Positions 46,565 through 55,808 of a stretch of DNA of 64,000 nt are shown here, in pieces. The notes under the pieces were generated by a model. The model searched no databases. It saw only the letters and a program-made list of their open reading frames with translations, and had not been told where the DNA came from. Every line of letters begins with the position of its first letter. The stretch's first letter is position 1. The translations under genes were made by a program, and so were the position numbers. Origin of the DNA: Stenotrophomonas africana (GTDB taxonomy: Bacteria > Pseudomonadota > Gammaproteobacteria > Xanthomonadales > Xanthomonadaceae); the NCBI RefSeq assembly GCF_013004645.1, contig NZ_JABEME010000013.1, positions 1-64,000 of the forward strand. Reading direction: 5' to 3'.

Positions 46565-47246
46565 CGGCGTCGGCATGGGTATCGCTGGCCTCCAGCAGGT
46601 AGCCGACACCGCGCACCGTGGTGATGCGCAGCGGTGCGCCCGCCAGCTTCTTTCTCAGGCGGCCAACATACAACTCGATGGCATTCGGGCCCACTTCGTC
46701 ATCGAAACCAAACAGGCCGTTGCCGATCTCATCCTTGCCGACCACCTGGCCGAGGCGCCCGACCAGGATCTCCAGCAGGCGGTACTCGCGGTTGGGCAGT
46801 TCGATCGGTTCGCCGTCGAGGCTGACCCGGTGCGCCGCGTTGTCGAACTGGAAGCCGCCAATCTGCACCACTTCGCTGGCCTGGCCACGTGCACGCCGCA
46901 GCAGCACGCGGCAGCGCGCTTCGAACTCACGGAAATCGAACGGTTTGCCCAGGTAGTCGTCGGCGCCCACATCCAGCGCCTGCACGCGGTCTTCAATGCC
47001 ATCGCGCGCGGTCAGCATCAGTACCGGTGTGCTGTCGCCGCGCTCGCGCATGCCCGCCAGCACGCGCAGGCCATCGAGCTTGGGCAGGCCGATATCCAGC
47101 ACCACCAGGTCGAAGCTCTGGTAACGCAGCACGCTGGCCGCCGCCAGGCCATCGGCCTGCCAGTCCACGGCGTGCCCACTGCGGCGCATGCGGCGGATGA
47201 TCGCATCAGCCAGATCCGGGTTGTCTTCGACCAGCAGCAGGCGCAT
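46557..47246 (-). CDS. tctD: Response regulator, OmpR/TctD-like
   Basis: A 229-residue regulator: receiver with Asp51 (VVLDIGLPKLDG), Lys in DYLGKPFDF, and an OmpR winged helix (LPNREYRLLEILVGRLGQVV, ELYVGRLRKKL, RGVGYLLE). ATG 47246 is preferred; an in-frame GTG lies at 47252. First gene of regulator-kinase-binding protein, divergent from porin-CitM across about 215 bases. A TTGACA occurs at 47356 in that gap without a matching -10. It probably activates the porin and carrier. Confidence 0.92.
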   Translation of the reverse strand: MRLLLVEDNPDLADAIIRRMRRSGHAVDWQADGLAAASVLRYQSFDLVVLDIGLPKLDGLRVLAGMRERGDSTPVLMLTARDGIEDRVQALDVGADDYLGKPFDFREFEARCRVLLRRARGQASEVVQIGGFQFDNAAHRVSLDGEPIELPNREYRLLEILVGRLGQVVGKDEIGNGLFGFDDEVGPNAIELYVGRLRKKLAGAPLRITTVRGVGYLLEASDTHADADG

Positions 47247-47461
47247 GGGCACGGGGGTGGGAGGGGAAACGAATGCTACCGCATGCCGCTGCCGCGCTCG
47301 CCGGGCCCCGTCCGGAGGCGCCAGCGGGTCGCTTTACGCTGCACCGCACAATCCGTTGACAGGACGATGACAGCTTGCCCGACCCAGACTGCGGCCGCGC
47401 ACCGTCCGGTGCCCACGATTGCCGCGCGCCTGGCGCGCACCTGGGAGGGTTTGTGGAATTC

Positions 47462-48628
47462 ATGTTTGCCTGGCGGCGTCCTGCCGCCATGATGGCGCTG
47501 GCTGCCCTGTCGGCGCCGGCCTTTGCCGCCGAAGACGACCGTCCGGTCACCGCCACCCTCGGTGGTCGCCTGCACCTGGACTTCGCCACCTTCGACAACG
47601 ACAACCGCGGCACCCCGAACAAGGACGACACCGAAATCCGCCGTGCGTGGGTTGACGTGTCCGGCAAGTTCTTCGTGGTCGACTACAAGCTGGAAGCCGA
47701 TTTCTCCGGCGACCGCGTCGAGGCCAAGGACGTGTACCTGGCACGCAGCTTCGGCAAGGCCGGCAAGCTGACCGTGGGCCAGTTCAAGCAGTACTTCTCG
47801 CTGGATGACCGCACCAGTTCCAACTACGGCAGCTTCCTGGAGCGCGGCAACGCCGGCACCACGCTGGCGCCGCTGTACCGCCTGGGTGCGTCATGGCAGG
47901 CCAACCCCGGTGACTTCACCTGGGCGGCCAGCCTCTACAGCCTGGAAAGCATCGACGCCTGGCAGGTGAAGGGGCGCGCTGCCGGTGGCCGCGTCACCTG
48001 GGCACCCTCGCCCAGCGACGGCGACGTGCTGCACCTGGGCCTGTCGCTGGCCCGCGAGGCCTACGACAACCCCGGCGCCAACGGCGTGCCCGGCCTGCGT
48101 ATCCGCCCGCGCCCGGCCGGCCATCTGTCCGACGAGAGCCGCCTGACCCTGGTCGACTTCTCCGCCGGCCGCGATACCGACGTCAACAAGTGGTCGCTGG
48201 AGTACGCGCAGGTGCGCGGCCCGCTGTCGTGGCAGGGCGAGTTCAGTGGCGCCACCTTCGACGACGGCGCGCAGCGCGGCGATGTGATGGCGGCCTACGG
48301 AATGCTCAGCTGGTTCGTGACCGGCGAAAGCCGCGCCTACGACCGCAAGACCGGTCGCTTCGCGCGAGTGAAGGACATCCGCCACAAGGCCGGCGCCTTC
48401 GAACTGGCGCTGCGCTATGACCAGATGTGGGGCGCGCAGCATCTCGATGGCGCGCCGGACCTGCGCCGCGGCAGCACCGAGGCCTGGACGCTGGGTGGCA
48501 ACTGGTACCTGCGCGACAACCTGCGCTTCATGCTCAACGTGATCGAAAGCCGCAACCGCGACCGCCTGGCCGGGGTGACGGTGGACCGCACGCACGCGGT
48601 TACCGGACGCCTGCAGTACGACTTCTAA
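47462..48628 (+). CDS. Porin, OprO/OprP family (second copy)
   Basis: A 388-residue outer-membrane porin with signal peptide (AAMMALAALSAPAFA), TATLGGRLHLDFATFD at the barrel start, RRAWVDVSGKFFVVDYKLEADF, the QFKQYFSLDDRTSSNYGSFLERGN loop and a terminal Phe. It is related to the porin at 38925 but longer in the first strands. ATG 47462 and GTG 47453 are both possible behind GGGAGGG. It precedes the citrate carrier by 72 bases and is probably its outer-membrane entry. Confidence 0.88.
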   Translation: MFAWRRPAAMMALAALSAPAFAAEDDRPVTATLGGRLHLDFATFDNDNRGTPNKDDTEIRRAWVDVSGKFFVVDYKLEADFSGDRVEAKDVYLARSFGKAGKLTVGQFKQYFSLDDRTSSNYGSFLERGNAGTTLAPLYRLGASWQANPGDFTWAASLYSLESIDAWQVKGRAAGGRVTWAPSPSDGDVLHLGLSLAREAYDNPGANGVPGLRIRPRPAGHLSDESRLTLVDFSAGRDTDVNKWSLEYAQVRGPLSWQGEFSGATFDDGAQRGDVMAAYGMLSWFVTGESRAYDRKTGRFARVKDIRHKAGAFELALRYDQMWGAQHLDGAPDLRRGSTEAWTLGGNWYLRDNLRFMLNVIESRNRDRLAGVTVDRTHAVTGRLQYDF

Positions 48629-48700
48629 GCCTGATTTCCCGGGCATGCCGCCCGGGCCCCTTCCACTTCCCCACGTCCTGTTTTCGCAAGGAGTCCGCAG

Positions 48701-50032
48701 ATGATGCTGAGCATCCTCGGCTTTGGCATGGTCATTACGTTCATGTACTTGATCATGAGCAAGCGCCTGTCGCCGCTCGTCGCCCTGATCACCATCCCCA
48801 TCCTGTTCGCGCTGATCGGTGGCTTCGGCGCCGGCATCGACGAGATGATGCTGGAGGGCATCAAGAAGATCGCGCCGACCGGCGTGATGCTGATGTTCGC
48901 CATCCTCTACTTCGGGGTGATGATCGATGCGGGCCTGTTCGATCCGCTGGTGCGGGTGATCCTGCGCTTCGTCAAGGGCGATCCGATGAAGATCGTGCTC
49001 GGCACCGCGGTCCTGGCGATGCTGATCTCGCTCGATGGTGATGGCTCGACCACCTACATGATCACCGTCTCGGCGATGCTGCCGCTGTACCAGCGGCTGG
49101 GCATGAACGCGCTGAACATGACCTGCGTGACCATCCTCGCCGGCGGCGTGATGAACCTGACCCCATGGGGTGGCCCGACCGCACGCGCGGCCACCGCGCT
49201 GCACGTGGACCCGGCCGACGTGTTCGTGCCGCTGATCCCGTCGATGGTGATCGCCTGTGCCGGTGTGCTGCTGCTGGCCTGGTACCTGGGCCTGAAGGAA
49301 CGCCGCCGCCTGGGTGTGGTGACCTTGCCGCAGGGTGGCAGCTGGATGGACAACAGCGTGTCCGATGACAACAACGCGCTGCCGTCGGTGGAGGACGCCG
49401 AAGACATCAAGCGGCCGAAGCTGCTGTGGGTGAACCTTGCGCTGACCGTAGCGCTGATGACCGCGCTGATCATCGGCGTGCTGCCGATGCCGGTGCTGTT
49501 CATGGTCGGCTTCGCCATCGCCCTGGTGATCAACTATCCGAACCTGGCCGAGCAGCGCCGCCGCGTGGTCAACCACGCCGGCAACGTGCTGTCGGTGGTG
49601 TCACTGATCTTCGCCGCAGGCATTTTCACCGGCATCCTCAACAACACCGGCATGGTGGAGGCGATGTCGCACAGCTTCCTGGCCGTGATTCCGGAATCGT
49701 GGGGCCCGTACCTGGCGGTGATCACCGCTGTGGCATCGATGCCGTTCACCTTCTTCATGTCCAACGACGCGTTCTACTTCGGCGTGCTCCCGATCCTGTC
49801 CGAGGCGGCCAGCAACTACGGCATCACCCCGGTGGAGATGGCGCGCGCCTCGCTGGCCGGCCAGCCGGTGCACCTGCTCAGCCCGCTGGTGCCGTCCACC
49901 TACCTGCTGGTGGGCCTGGCCAAGGTCGAATTCGCCGATCACCAGAAGTTCACCCTGAAGTGGGCCATCGCCATCTCGATGCTGCTGATGATCGGCAGCC
50001 TGCTGTTCGGCCTGTATCCCCTCGCCGCCTGA
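48701..50032 (+). CDS. citM: Citrate-metal:H+ symporter, CitMHS family
   Basis: A 443-residue, about 12-helix carrier of the CitMHS family, which imports citrate complexed with divalent metal. Conserved blocks are LISLDGDGSTTYMITVSAML, GGVMNLTPWGGPTARAATAL, FAAGIFTGILNNTGMVEAM and MPFTFFMSNDAFYFGVLPIL. ATG behind AAGGAG. The gene is between the OprP-like porin and an SDR and faces the TctDE-like operon, giving a full porin-carrier-regulator set for citrate. Confidence 0.93.
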   Translation: MMLSILGFGMVITFMYLIMSKRLSPLVALITIPILFALIGGFGAGIDEMMLEGIKKIAPTGVMLMFAILYFGVMIDAGLFDPLVRVILRFVKGDPMKIVLGTAVLAMLISLDGDGSTTYMITVSAMLPLYQRLGMNALNMTCVTILAGGVMNLTPWGGPTARAATALHVDPADVFVPLIPSMVIACAGVLLLAWYLGLKERRRLGVVTLPQGGSWMDNSVSDDNNALPSVEDAEDIKRPKLLWVNLALTVALMTALIIGVLPMPVLFMVGFAIALVINYPNLAEQRRRVVNHAGNVLSVVSLIFAAGIFTGILNNTGMVEAMSHSFLAVIPESWGPYLAVITAVASMPFTFFMSNDAFYFGVLPILSEAASNYGITPVEMARASLAGQPVHLLSPLVPSTYLLVGLAKVEFADHQKFTLKWAIAISMLLMIGSLLFGLYPLAA

Positions 50033-50056
50033 CCCTTTGCCAAGGAGCCTTCTGCA

Positions 50057-50797
50057 ATGACGCTTCGAATCGCTTACGTCACCAGTGGAATGGGCAGTGT
50101 CGGCACTGCCATCTGCCAGAGCCTGGCCCGCAGCGGCCACACCGTGGTTGCCGGCTGCGCGCCTAACTCACCGCGCAAGGCCAACTGGCTGCGCGAGCAG
50201 CGCGAACAGGGCTTCGACTTCATCGCCTCCGAAGGCAACGCCACCGACTGGGCCTCGACCAGCGCCGCGTTCGCCAAGGTCCGCGCCGAAGTCGGTGAAG
50301 TGGACGTGCTGGTCAACAACTCCGGTGGCAGCCGCGACCTGCTGTTCCGGCAGATGACGGTGGAGGACTGGAACGCGGTAATCGCCTCCAACCTCAATGC
50401 ACTGTTCAACCTGACCAAGCAGGTGGTCGATGGCATGGCCACGCGGGGCTGGGGGCGCATCATCAACATCGGCTCGGTCAGCGCCCACAAGGGTCAGATC
50501 GGGCAGGTGAACTACGCCACCGCCAAGGCCGCGATGCACGGCTTCAGCCGTGCGCTGGCGGCGGAAGTGGCCTCGCGCGGGGTCACCGTCAACACGCTGT
50601 CGCCGGGCTACATCGCCAGCCAGGCGATCAGCGGCTTCCCGCCGGATGTACTGGACCGGCTGGCCGCCTCGGTGCCGGTGCGCCGCCTGGGACGCCCCGA
50701 GGAAGTGGCAGGCCTGTGCGCCTGGCTGGCCTCGGATGAAGCCTCGTACGTGACCGGCGCCGACTATCCGGTCAACGGTGGCCTGTACATGGGTTGA
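50057..50797 (+). CDS. SDR oxidoreductase, acetoacetyl-CoA reductase-like
   Basis: A 246-residue SDR closest by eye to PhbB/FabG-type 3-oxoacyl reductases: modified cofactor loop TSGMGSVG, NNSGG, INIGSVSAHKGQIGQVNYATAK (Ser and Tyr-x3-Lys) and PVNGGLYMG. It begins 24 bases after citM behind AAGGAG, so it belongs to the citrate operon. An intrinsic terminator (50844-50888) follows. Function within citrate use is not obvious; no thiolase or PHA synthase is adjacent. Confidence 0.85.
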   Translation: MTLRIAYVTSGMGSVGTAICQSLARSGHTVVAGCAPNSPRKANWLREQREQGFDFIASEGNATDWASTSAAFAKVRAEVGEVDVLVNNSGGSRDLLFRQMTVEDWNAVIASNLNALFNLTKQVVDGMATRGWGRIINIGSVSAHKGQIGQVNYATAKAAMHGFSRALAAEVASRGVTVNTLSPGYIASQAISGFPPDVLDRLAASVPVRRLGRPEEVAGLCAWLASDEASYVTGADYPVNGGLYMG

Positions 50798-50843
50798 GCC
50801 CGTGTCCACGCAAGGCGTGGACCGCCTCCCCCACGGAGTGCGC

Positions 50844-50888
50844 GGGGCCGGTGAACCTTCGCTTGCGAGGGGGATCCGGCCCCTTTTT
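50844..50888 (+). terminator. Intrinsic terminator after the citrate operon
   Basis: GGGGCCGG (50844-50851) pairs with CCGGCCCC (50876-50883) and is followed by TTTTT. A small GTCCACGC/GCGTGGAC hairpin (50803-50821) precedes it. Confidence 0.8.
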
Positions 50889-51004
50889 GTTTCTGCATTT
50901 TCGGGACGTATTGCCCGACACATCGGCAGAACCGGTGCTATACCTGCCAACGCTCGCCGAGCCCGATGGATGAACGGCCGGAATCGCGGATCAAGGAGGT
51001 TGGC

Positions 51005-51529
51005 ATGCGTGCATTGCTGATTGCGCTTCTTGTGGTCGCCACCCCGCCACTGGCGGCCACCCCACCTGCTGCCACTGCGGATGAGGCGGATGCAGCATGG
51101 CGGCTCGTGGAACGCTGGTCCTTGCAGCTGGCACGCTCTGACCTTGTCGCGCAGCTATCGCCACTGGCTCCGGCCGGCTCGCATTCGGAAGCAAGAAGGG
51201 GCCGGGGCGACGGCGCCACCATCGATCTGGCGCCCTTCGTGGTCGCCGGGAGGATCAAGGGGCCTTCTGGCCAGATCTACACCGATGCGTCGGGGCGAAT
51301 CATCAAAGGCATTACGCTGCGGCTGGGCGGCGCCTGCATCTCGCGAAAGCAGATGGGTCGTCGCTACCCCGACTTCAACGTCCTTTCCGTCCCGTCAGGG
51401 CATAGTCTGGACGAGTCGACGGTGTTCGGCACGGTAGTGAACGGCATCCAGATCGGGTTCTCATTCTCCGAACATGATCGTGACTGCATGGACCAGCTCA
51501 AATTGAGCTGGCCTGGGGAGCGCTTCTGA
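51005..51529 (+). CDS. Hypothetical exported protein
   Basis: A 174-residue protein with a clear signal peptide (MRALLIALLVVATPPLAA) and an ideal AAGGAGG ahead of ATG 51005 (an upstream ATG at 50966 is in frame but less likely). Two Cys (GGACIS and RDCMDQ) could pair in the periplasm. No known domain was recognised. It precedes a TonB-dependent receptor by about 145 bases; whether they are linked is unclear. Confidence 0.7.
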   Translation: MRALLIALLVVATPPLAATPPAATADEADAAWRLVERWSLQLARSDLVAQLSPLAPAGSHSEARRGRGDGATIDLAPFVVAGRIKGPSGQIYTDASGRIIKGITLRLGGACISRKQMGRRYPDFNVLSVPSGHSLDESTVFGTVVNGIQIGFSFSEHDRDCMDQLKLSWPGERF

Positions 51530-51674
51530 TCCCCACCGGCCTACCACCATGACGAACATGTTGCAGGACACGCACCACTGCCCTGCACCGTTCGTTGGTT
51601 TTCCGTAAAGAAGGTTTCATGTTCCGTTCGCATAGTGGCCATGCACCGCGCACGCGTGCCGGTGACCACCCCCA

Positions 51675-53993
51675 ATGCAACGGACCACCATGCAGACCCG
51701 ACACCTGACGATCGCCGTGGCGATCGCGCTCTCCGCCGCCGCCAGCGCCCATGCCGCCACCGCCGCCGATACCGGTGCCACCGGCAGTACCGATGCCGCG
51801 CTGAGCGCGCAGACGCTGGATACCGTCTCCGTGATCGGCCAGGGCGAGACCCGCCAGGTGCAGCGCATCACCGCCGTCGACAAGCAGGTACTGCCGCCGG
51901 GCACCAGCGGCCAGAAGATCCTCGACCGCCTGCCGGGCGTGTCGGTGCAGTCCAATGATGCCTTCGGTGCCAACGAGGAATCGCAGACCATCAGCCTGCG
52001 CGGCTTCGACAAGAGCCGCCTCGGTTACACGCTGGACGGCATTCCGCTGGGCGACAACAGCTACGGCAACTACAACGGCCTGAGCATCGCCCGCGCGATC
52101 ATCGCCGAGAACCTGGCCGGTGCCGAGCTGTCGCAGGGTATCGGTTCGCTGGGCGTGGCCTCGACCAGCAACCTGGGCGGCACCATCCAGTACTTCTCGA
52201 TGGACCCGTCCACCGAATTCGGTGGCCGCGCCAGCGTCACCGTTGGCGACGACAGCCAGCGCCGTGGCTACCTGCGCGTGGATACCGGCGACATCAACGG
52301 CTTCTCGGCCTACGTGTCCGGCGTGCACCAGGACCAGGACATGTGGGCCGCGCCGTACCAGAACCAGACCACCCGCCAGTTCAACGCCAAGGCGGTGTGG
52401 AACGTCGGCGATCACCGCTTCGGTGCGTTCGTGGCCACCTCGCGCGCCAGCCAGGCCAACTACGCCTATCTGTCCAAGGACATGCTGGCCCGTGGCCTCG
52501 GTTATGACTGGAACATCTATGCACCGGACTGGGATCGCGCCGTCGCCGCCGCGTACTGCGCGCCGGGCACCTACAACAAGGCACGCTGCGCCTTCAGCGG
52601 CGGCGTCAACAGCATCGACGACGCGTACTACCAGAGCCGTGCGCTGCGTGACGACAACCTGTACTCGGTGGATGCCGACCTGCGCCTGGGCGAGCAGGGC
52701 CGCCTGAAGCTGCTGGCCTATCACCACGACAACCGTGGCCAGGGCCACTGGTGGGCACCGGGCCAGCCGTCCTACCCGGGCACCGACAAGATGCTGCCGA
52801 TCTCGATCCGCAGTACCAACTACACGATCAACCGCGATGGCCTGACCGCCGCATTGTCGTGGACGGTCGGTATCCACGAGCTGGAAGCCGGCCTGTGGTA
52901 CGAGCAGAACGACCATAACGTGTCGCGCAACTTCTACTACATCAGCGGCCCGTTCCTGGACGACCTGTACCTGAAGAACCCGGACCGCCTGCTGTTCAAC
53001 CAGGACTTCGACATCCGCACGCGCCAGTTCTACGTGCAGGACCGCATGCGCTTCCTGGACCAGCGCCTGACCGTGGATGTGGGCATCAAGAGCCCGAACA
53101 CCCGCATGCGCGCCACCGCCCAGCCGGGCGTGGAAACCAGCATCGCCTCGGGCACGTTGACCGCCAAGGAATCGGTGCTGCCGCAGCTGGGCCTGGGCTT
53201 CAAGCTCAACGCCAACAACGAGCTGTTCGCTTCCTATGCCGAGAACATCGCCGCCTTCGTCGGCGGTGGCAGCGGCGGCCCGTTGCAGGTATCGCCGGAA
53301 TCGTTCGCGGCCAGCGCCGGCCTGGAGCCGGAGAAGTCCAAGAGCCTGGAAGCTGGCTTCCGTACCTTCGGCGAGAAATACCAGGCGTCGATCGCGGCCT
53401 ACAACGTCAAGTTCGACAACCGCCTGCTGTCGCTGAACCCGTGCTCGAGCATCGAAGTCGGCACGCGCCCGGAGTGCGTGACGCGCTTCATCAACGTCGG
53501 CTCGGTGAAGAGCCACGGTGCGGAGCTGACCTTCATCCTCAAGCCGATCGACGGTCTGCAGTGGTACAACGCGCTGTCCTGGAACAAGACCACCTACGAG
53601 GATGACTACACCTCGGGCGGCGCCATCGTACCGGTGGCCGGCAAGATCACGGTGGATACGCCGCAGCGCATGGCCTCCAGTGAAATCAGCTGGAACCGCG
53701 ATGGCTTCTTCGCCAGCCTGCGTGCCAAGTACACCGGCAAGCGCTACTACACCTACACCAACGACCAGTCGGTGCCGGGCGTGACCACCTTCGACGCCGG
53801 CGCGGGCTACGACTTCGGCCCGGGCCTGGGCCTGCGCAACGTGCGGGTGTCGTTGAACGCGACCAACCTGACCAACAAGCGCTATGCCGGCCAGCTGAGC
53901 TCGTTCGCGCCGACCGATCCGAAGGGCACGCGCTATGCGATCCATGCGAGCGCGCCGCGGCAGTTGTTCATGACGGTGGCGGCGGAGTTCTAA
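51675..53993 (+). CDS. TonB-dependent outer-membrane receptor
   Basis: A 772-residue receptor: signal peptide, TonB-box-like LDTVSVIGQ (about 48-56), plug domain with PGVSVQSNDAFGANEESQTISLRGF, and a 22-strand barrel ending in FMTVAAEF with terminal Phe. NYYI-type siderophore or cobalamin specificity cannot be deduced. Two Cys pairs (YCAPGT...RCAF; NPCSS...PECV) suggest extracellular disulfides. A second ATG lies at 51690. No Fur-like site was seen upstream. Confidence 0.92.
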   Translation: MQRTTMQTRHLTIAVAIALSAAASAHAATAADTGATGSTDAALSAQTLDTVSVIGQGETRQVQRITAVDKQVLPPGTSGQKILDRLPGVSVQSNDAFGANEESQTISLRGFDKSRLGYTLDGIPLGDNSYGNYNGLSIARAIIAENLAGAELSQGIGSLGVASTSNLGGTIQYFSMDPSTEFGGRASVTVGDDSQRRGYLRVDTGDINGFSAYVSGVHQDQDMWAAPYQNQTTRQFNAKAVWNVGDHRFGAFVATSRASQANYAYLSKDMLARGLGYDWNIYAPDWDRAVAAAYCAPGTYNKARCAFSGGVNSIDDAYYQSRALRDDNLYSVDADLRLGEQGRLKLLAYHHDNRGQGHWWAPGQPSYPGTDKMLPISIRSTNYTINRDGLTAALSWTVGIHELEAGLWYEQNDHNVSRNFYYISGPFLDDLYLKNPDRLLFNQDFDIRTRQFYVQDRMRFLDQRLTVDVGIKSPNTRMRATAQPGVETSIASGTLTAKESVLPQLGLGFKLNANNELFASYAENIAAFVGGGSGGPLQVSPESFAASAGLEPEKSKSLEAGFRTFGEKYQASIAAYNVKFDNRLLSLNPCSSIEVGTRPECVTRFINVGSVKSHGAELTFILKPIDGLQWYNALSWNKTTYEDDYTSGGAIVPVAGKITVDTPQRMASSEISWNRDGFFASLRAKYTGKRYYTYTNDQSVPGVTTFDAGAGYDFGPGLGLRNVRVSLNATNLTNKRYAGQLSSFAPTDPKGTRYAIHASAPRQLFMTVAAEF

Positions 53994-54039
53994 GTCGAAA
54001 GCGTTGCCCCGCGGCGTCTTGATTATCGTCGCGGGGCAG

Positions 54040-54137
54040 GGCCGGATGGGCCGGCGCAGGACACGCCGTGAACCCATCCATGGGGGCTCGTTGGCGCCAT
54101 CCATGGCGCCAACGGTCCTGCGCCGGCCCATCCGACC
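54040..54137 (-). repeat. Long-hairpin unit E3
   Basis: A 23-bp stem (54040-54062/54115-54137) with one plus-strand A-C-type mismatch that becomes G-U on the minus strand. On the minus strand the apex reads GGCGCCATGGATGGCGCC, then GAGCCCCCATGGATGGGTT and CACGGCGT. The T-rich tract lies on the central side, as in the other units. It sits just after the TonB receptor stop, beyond a smaller GCCCCGCG hairpin (54005-54037). Confidence 0.87.
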
Positions 54138-54183
54138 CTGCTCGACGGTTTCCCGCGCCACGGTGCGGAAAGCAAAGAAGAGC

Positions 54184-54222
54184 AAAAGCAAAGAGCCGGG
54201 CATTGCCCGGCTCTTTGCTTTT
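54184..54222. terminator. Perfect bidirectional terminator palindrome
   Basis: A 39-bp palindrome: AAAAGCAAAGAGCCGGGCA pairs perfectly with TGCCCGGCTCTTTGCTTTT around one central T. The A-tract, GC stem and T-tract allow termination from both sides, between the convergent TonB receptor and QEGLA gene. It is also the centre of the E3/E4 pair. Confidence 0.9.
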
Positions 54223-54279
54223 CAAGCGCAATCCCTTCGGCGCGGTGATGTGCTGCCGCCTGCGCGGGAAACTGTCTGG

Positions 54280-54383
54280 CGGCGGTGGGGCACCCTGGCC
54301 AGGACCGTGAGGCGCATGGATGCGCCGATCGAGCCCCCATGGATGGGTTTACGGCGTGTCCTGGCCAGGGTGCCCCACCGCCG
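54280..54383 (+). repeat. Long-hairpin unit E4
   Basis: A perfect 26-bp stem (54280-54305/54358-54383). The apex reads GGCGCATGGATGCGCC, then GAGCCCCCATGGATGGGTT and TACGGCGT, nearly identical to E3 although the stems of the two units are unrelated in sequence. Confidence 0.9.
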
Positions 54384-54431
54384 CCCAGCGATATCAATCG
54401 AGGCGCCAGTGCATCATCCCGCCAACGCATT

Positions 54432-55685
54432 TCATTCCGGCGCCAGCTGGTCCATCCGTATCCGATTGGCAAACAGCGAGAACGCCAGCATGCCGGCCAG
54501 GCCGTTCGCCCGGCTCATCCAGTGCGGCAGCCAGCGCGGCGGCTTCAGCACCCCCGACTCGAACAGCGGCGCGAACGCGATCGCATCGGTCAGGCTCATC
54601 TTGCCGGCAAACAACCAGCGGCAGACCTCCAGGCGGTCCTCGGCCAGCATGTGGCGGAAGAAGGTGTGCACCGATACCAGTCCGCGCAGGTACACCGTGT
54701 CCTTGGTGAAGGCCAGTCCACCACTCGGCGGTACACCACGGAACACACGCTGCGCCGAGGCGAAACTCTCTTCCGGGTTCTGTCCGGCATCGCAGAAGTA
54801 GCGGAACACCTCGATAAAATCGGCGCCTTCGCGCGCCATGGCGATCGCTTCGGTACGCAGGCTGATGCGCTTCAGGCGCTCGATGTCGATGCTGCCGGTG
54901 ATCTGTTCGGCGAAGGTGGCCAGCCCTTCCTGGGTGGCTGTCACCCGCGGCGACGACAACGCCAGGCTGGGCAACACGGGTTGTTCGCGGCCATTCAATG
55001 CGGTCAGCGAATGCACCAGCGCTTCGTGGTGGAACAGCTGCGCGCGGTCGTAGGCGCTGAAGCGCGCACTGGTGCGCAGCCGGATGCGGGTCGGGCCGGC
55101 AGCGGCCTTGGACACCAGTTCCGGGTCGAGCTGCACCTGGATGATGCGCGATTCGAAGAACGCATCCAGATCATTCTGCAGCTGCAGCTGCAGGGCGATG
55201 GCCGAGACCGGCACCTGCTCTTCCGGCGCCAGCAGTTCGTGGTCCAGTTCGGCGGCAATCTGTATGAAGTGGCGCGCTGCTTCGCGCGTGCTCGGGCCAT
55301 TGCCCGGCAGCGGCTGCTCGGGGGCGCCGAACAACTGCACCGAACAGGTATCAACGGCGGCGGTGCCCAGCCCTTCCAGCAGCTGCGCGGCCAGGTCCCA
55401 GCTCTGCGCCGACTGCCGCACGTAGTGGCCCAGCGGATGAGTGTCGTCGCAGTCGGCGGCGATCGCGGCCAGCGCGCGACGTTCTTCGCTGAAGTCCAGC
55501 CGTGGGTAATCCACCTTCGGCAGCACCGGCTGGCCACGCGCCACGCTGTCCAGGAACGGTGCCTGCACCGTTGCCGGCCAGCTGGTCAGGCCCAGCAGAC
55601 GGATGCCTCCCACGGCCTCGACCAGGCGCGCATCGAGCGCTGCATGGTGGGCCACGTCACGGTCCAGCGTCGCAGTCGGTTCCAT
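54432..55685 (-). CDS. QEGLA-motif protein (DUF1704), metallopeptidase-like
   Basis: A 417-residue DUF1704/TIGR02421 member, often labelled flavohemoglobin expression-modulating protein. The name-giving QEGLA is at 252-256, and 27 residues earlier lies HHEALVH, an HExxxH motif (His220, Glu221, His225). The eukaryotic relatives of this family are now known as zinc tyrosine carboxypeptidases of tubulin, so a metallopeptidase role is likely. Substrate unknown. No flavohemoglobin gene is near. ATG 55685 is preferred to 55709. Confidence 0.85.
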   Translation of the reverse strand: MEPTATLDRDVAHHAALDARLVEAVGGIRLLGLTSWPATVQAPFLDSVARGQPVLPKVDYPRLDFSEERRALAAIAADCDDTHPLGHYVRQSAQSWDLAAQLLEGLGTAAVDTCSVQLFGAPEQPLPGNGPSTREAARHFIQIAAELDHELLAPEEQVPVSAIALQLQLQNDLDAFFESRIIQVQLDPELVSKAAAGPTRIRLRTSARFSAYDRAQLFHHEALVHSLTALNGREQPVLPSLALSSPRVTATQEGLATFAEQITGSIDIERLKRISLRTEAIAMAREGADFIEVFRYFCDAGQNPEESFASAQRVFRGVPPSGGLAFTKDTVYLRGLVSVHTFFRHMLAEDRLEVCRWLFAGKMSLTDAIAFAPLFESGVLKPPRWLPHWMSRANGLAGMLAFSLFANRIRMDQLAPE

Positions 55686-55728
55686 GCGCGGACTATAGCG
55701 CCCTGCCATGTCCGGCGCTGCGCGCCAC

Positions 55729-55804
55729 CGCCCGAGCGTTGGCTCGGGCGCTACAGGGTGTCCCGGGATGCATCTCTTGTAGAGCCGAGCCCACGCTCGG
55801 CTGC
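55729..55804. repeat. GTAG repeat pair upstream of the QEGLA gene
   Basis: CGCCCGAGCGTTGGCTCGGGCGCTAC (inverted head ending at 55754) and GTAGAGCCGAGCCCACGCTCGGCT (from 55779) are two SMAG-type hairpins in head-outward order. They fill the gap between the 5' end of the QEGLA gene and the rsgA stop. Confidence 0.88.
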
Positions 55805-55808
55805 ACTG

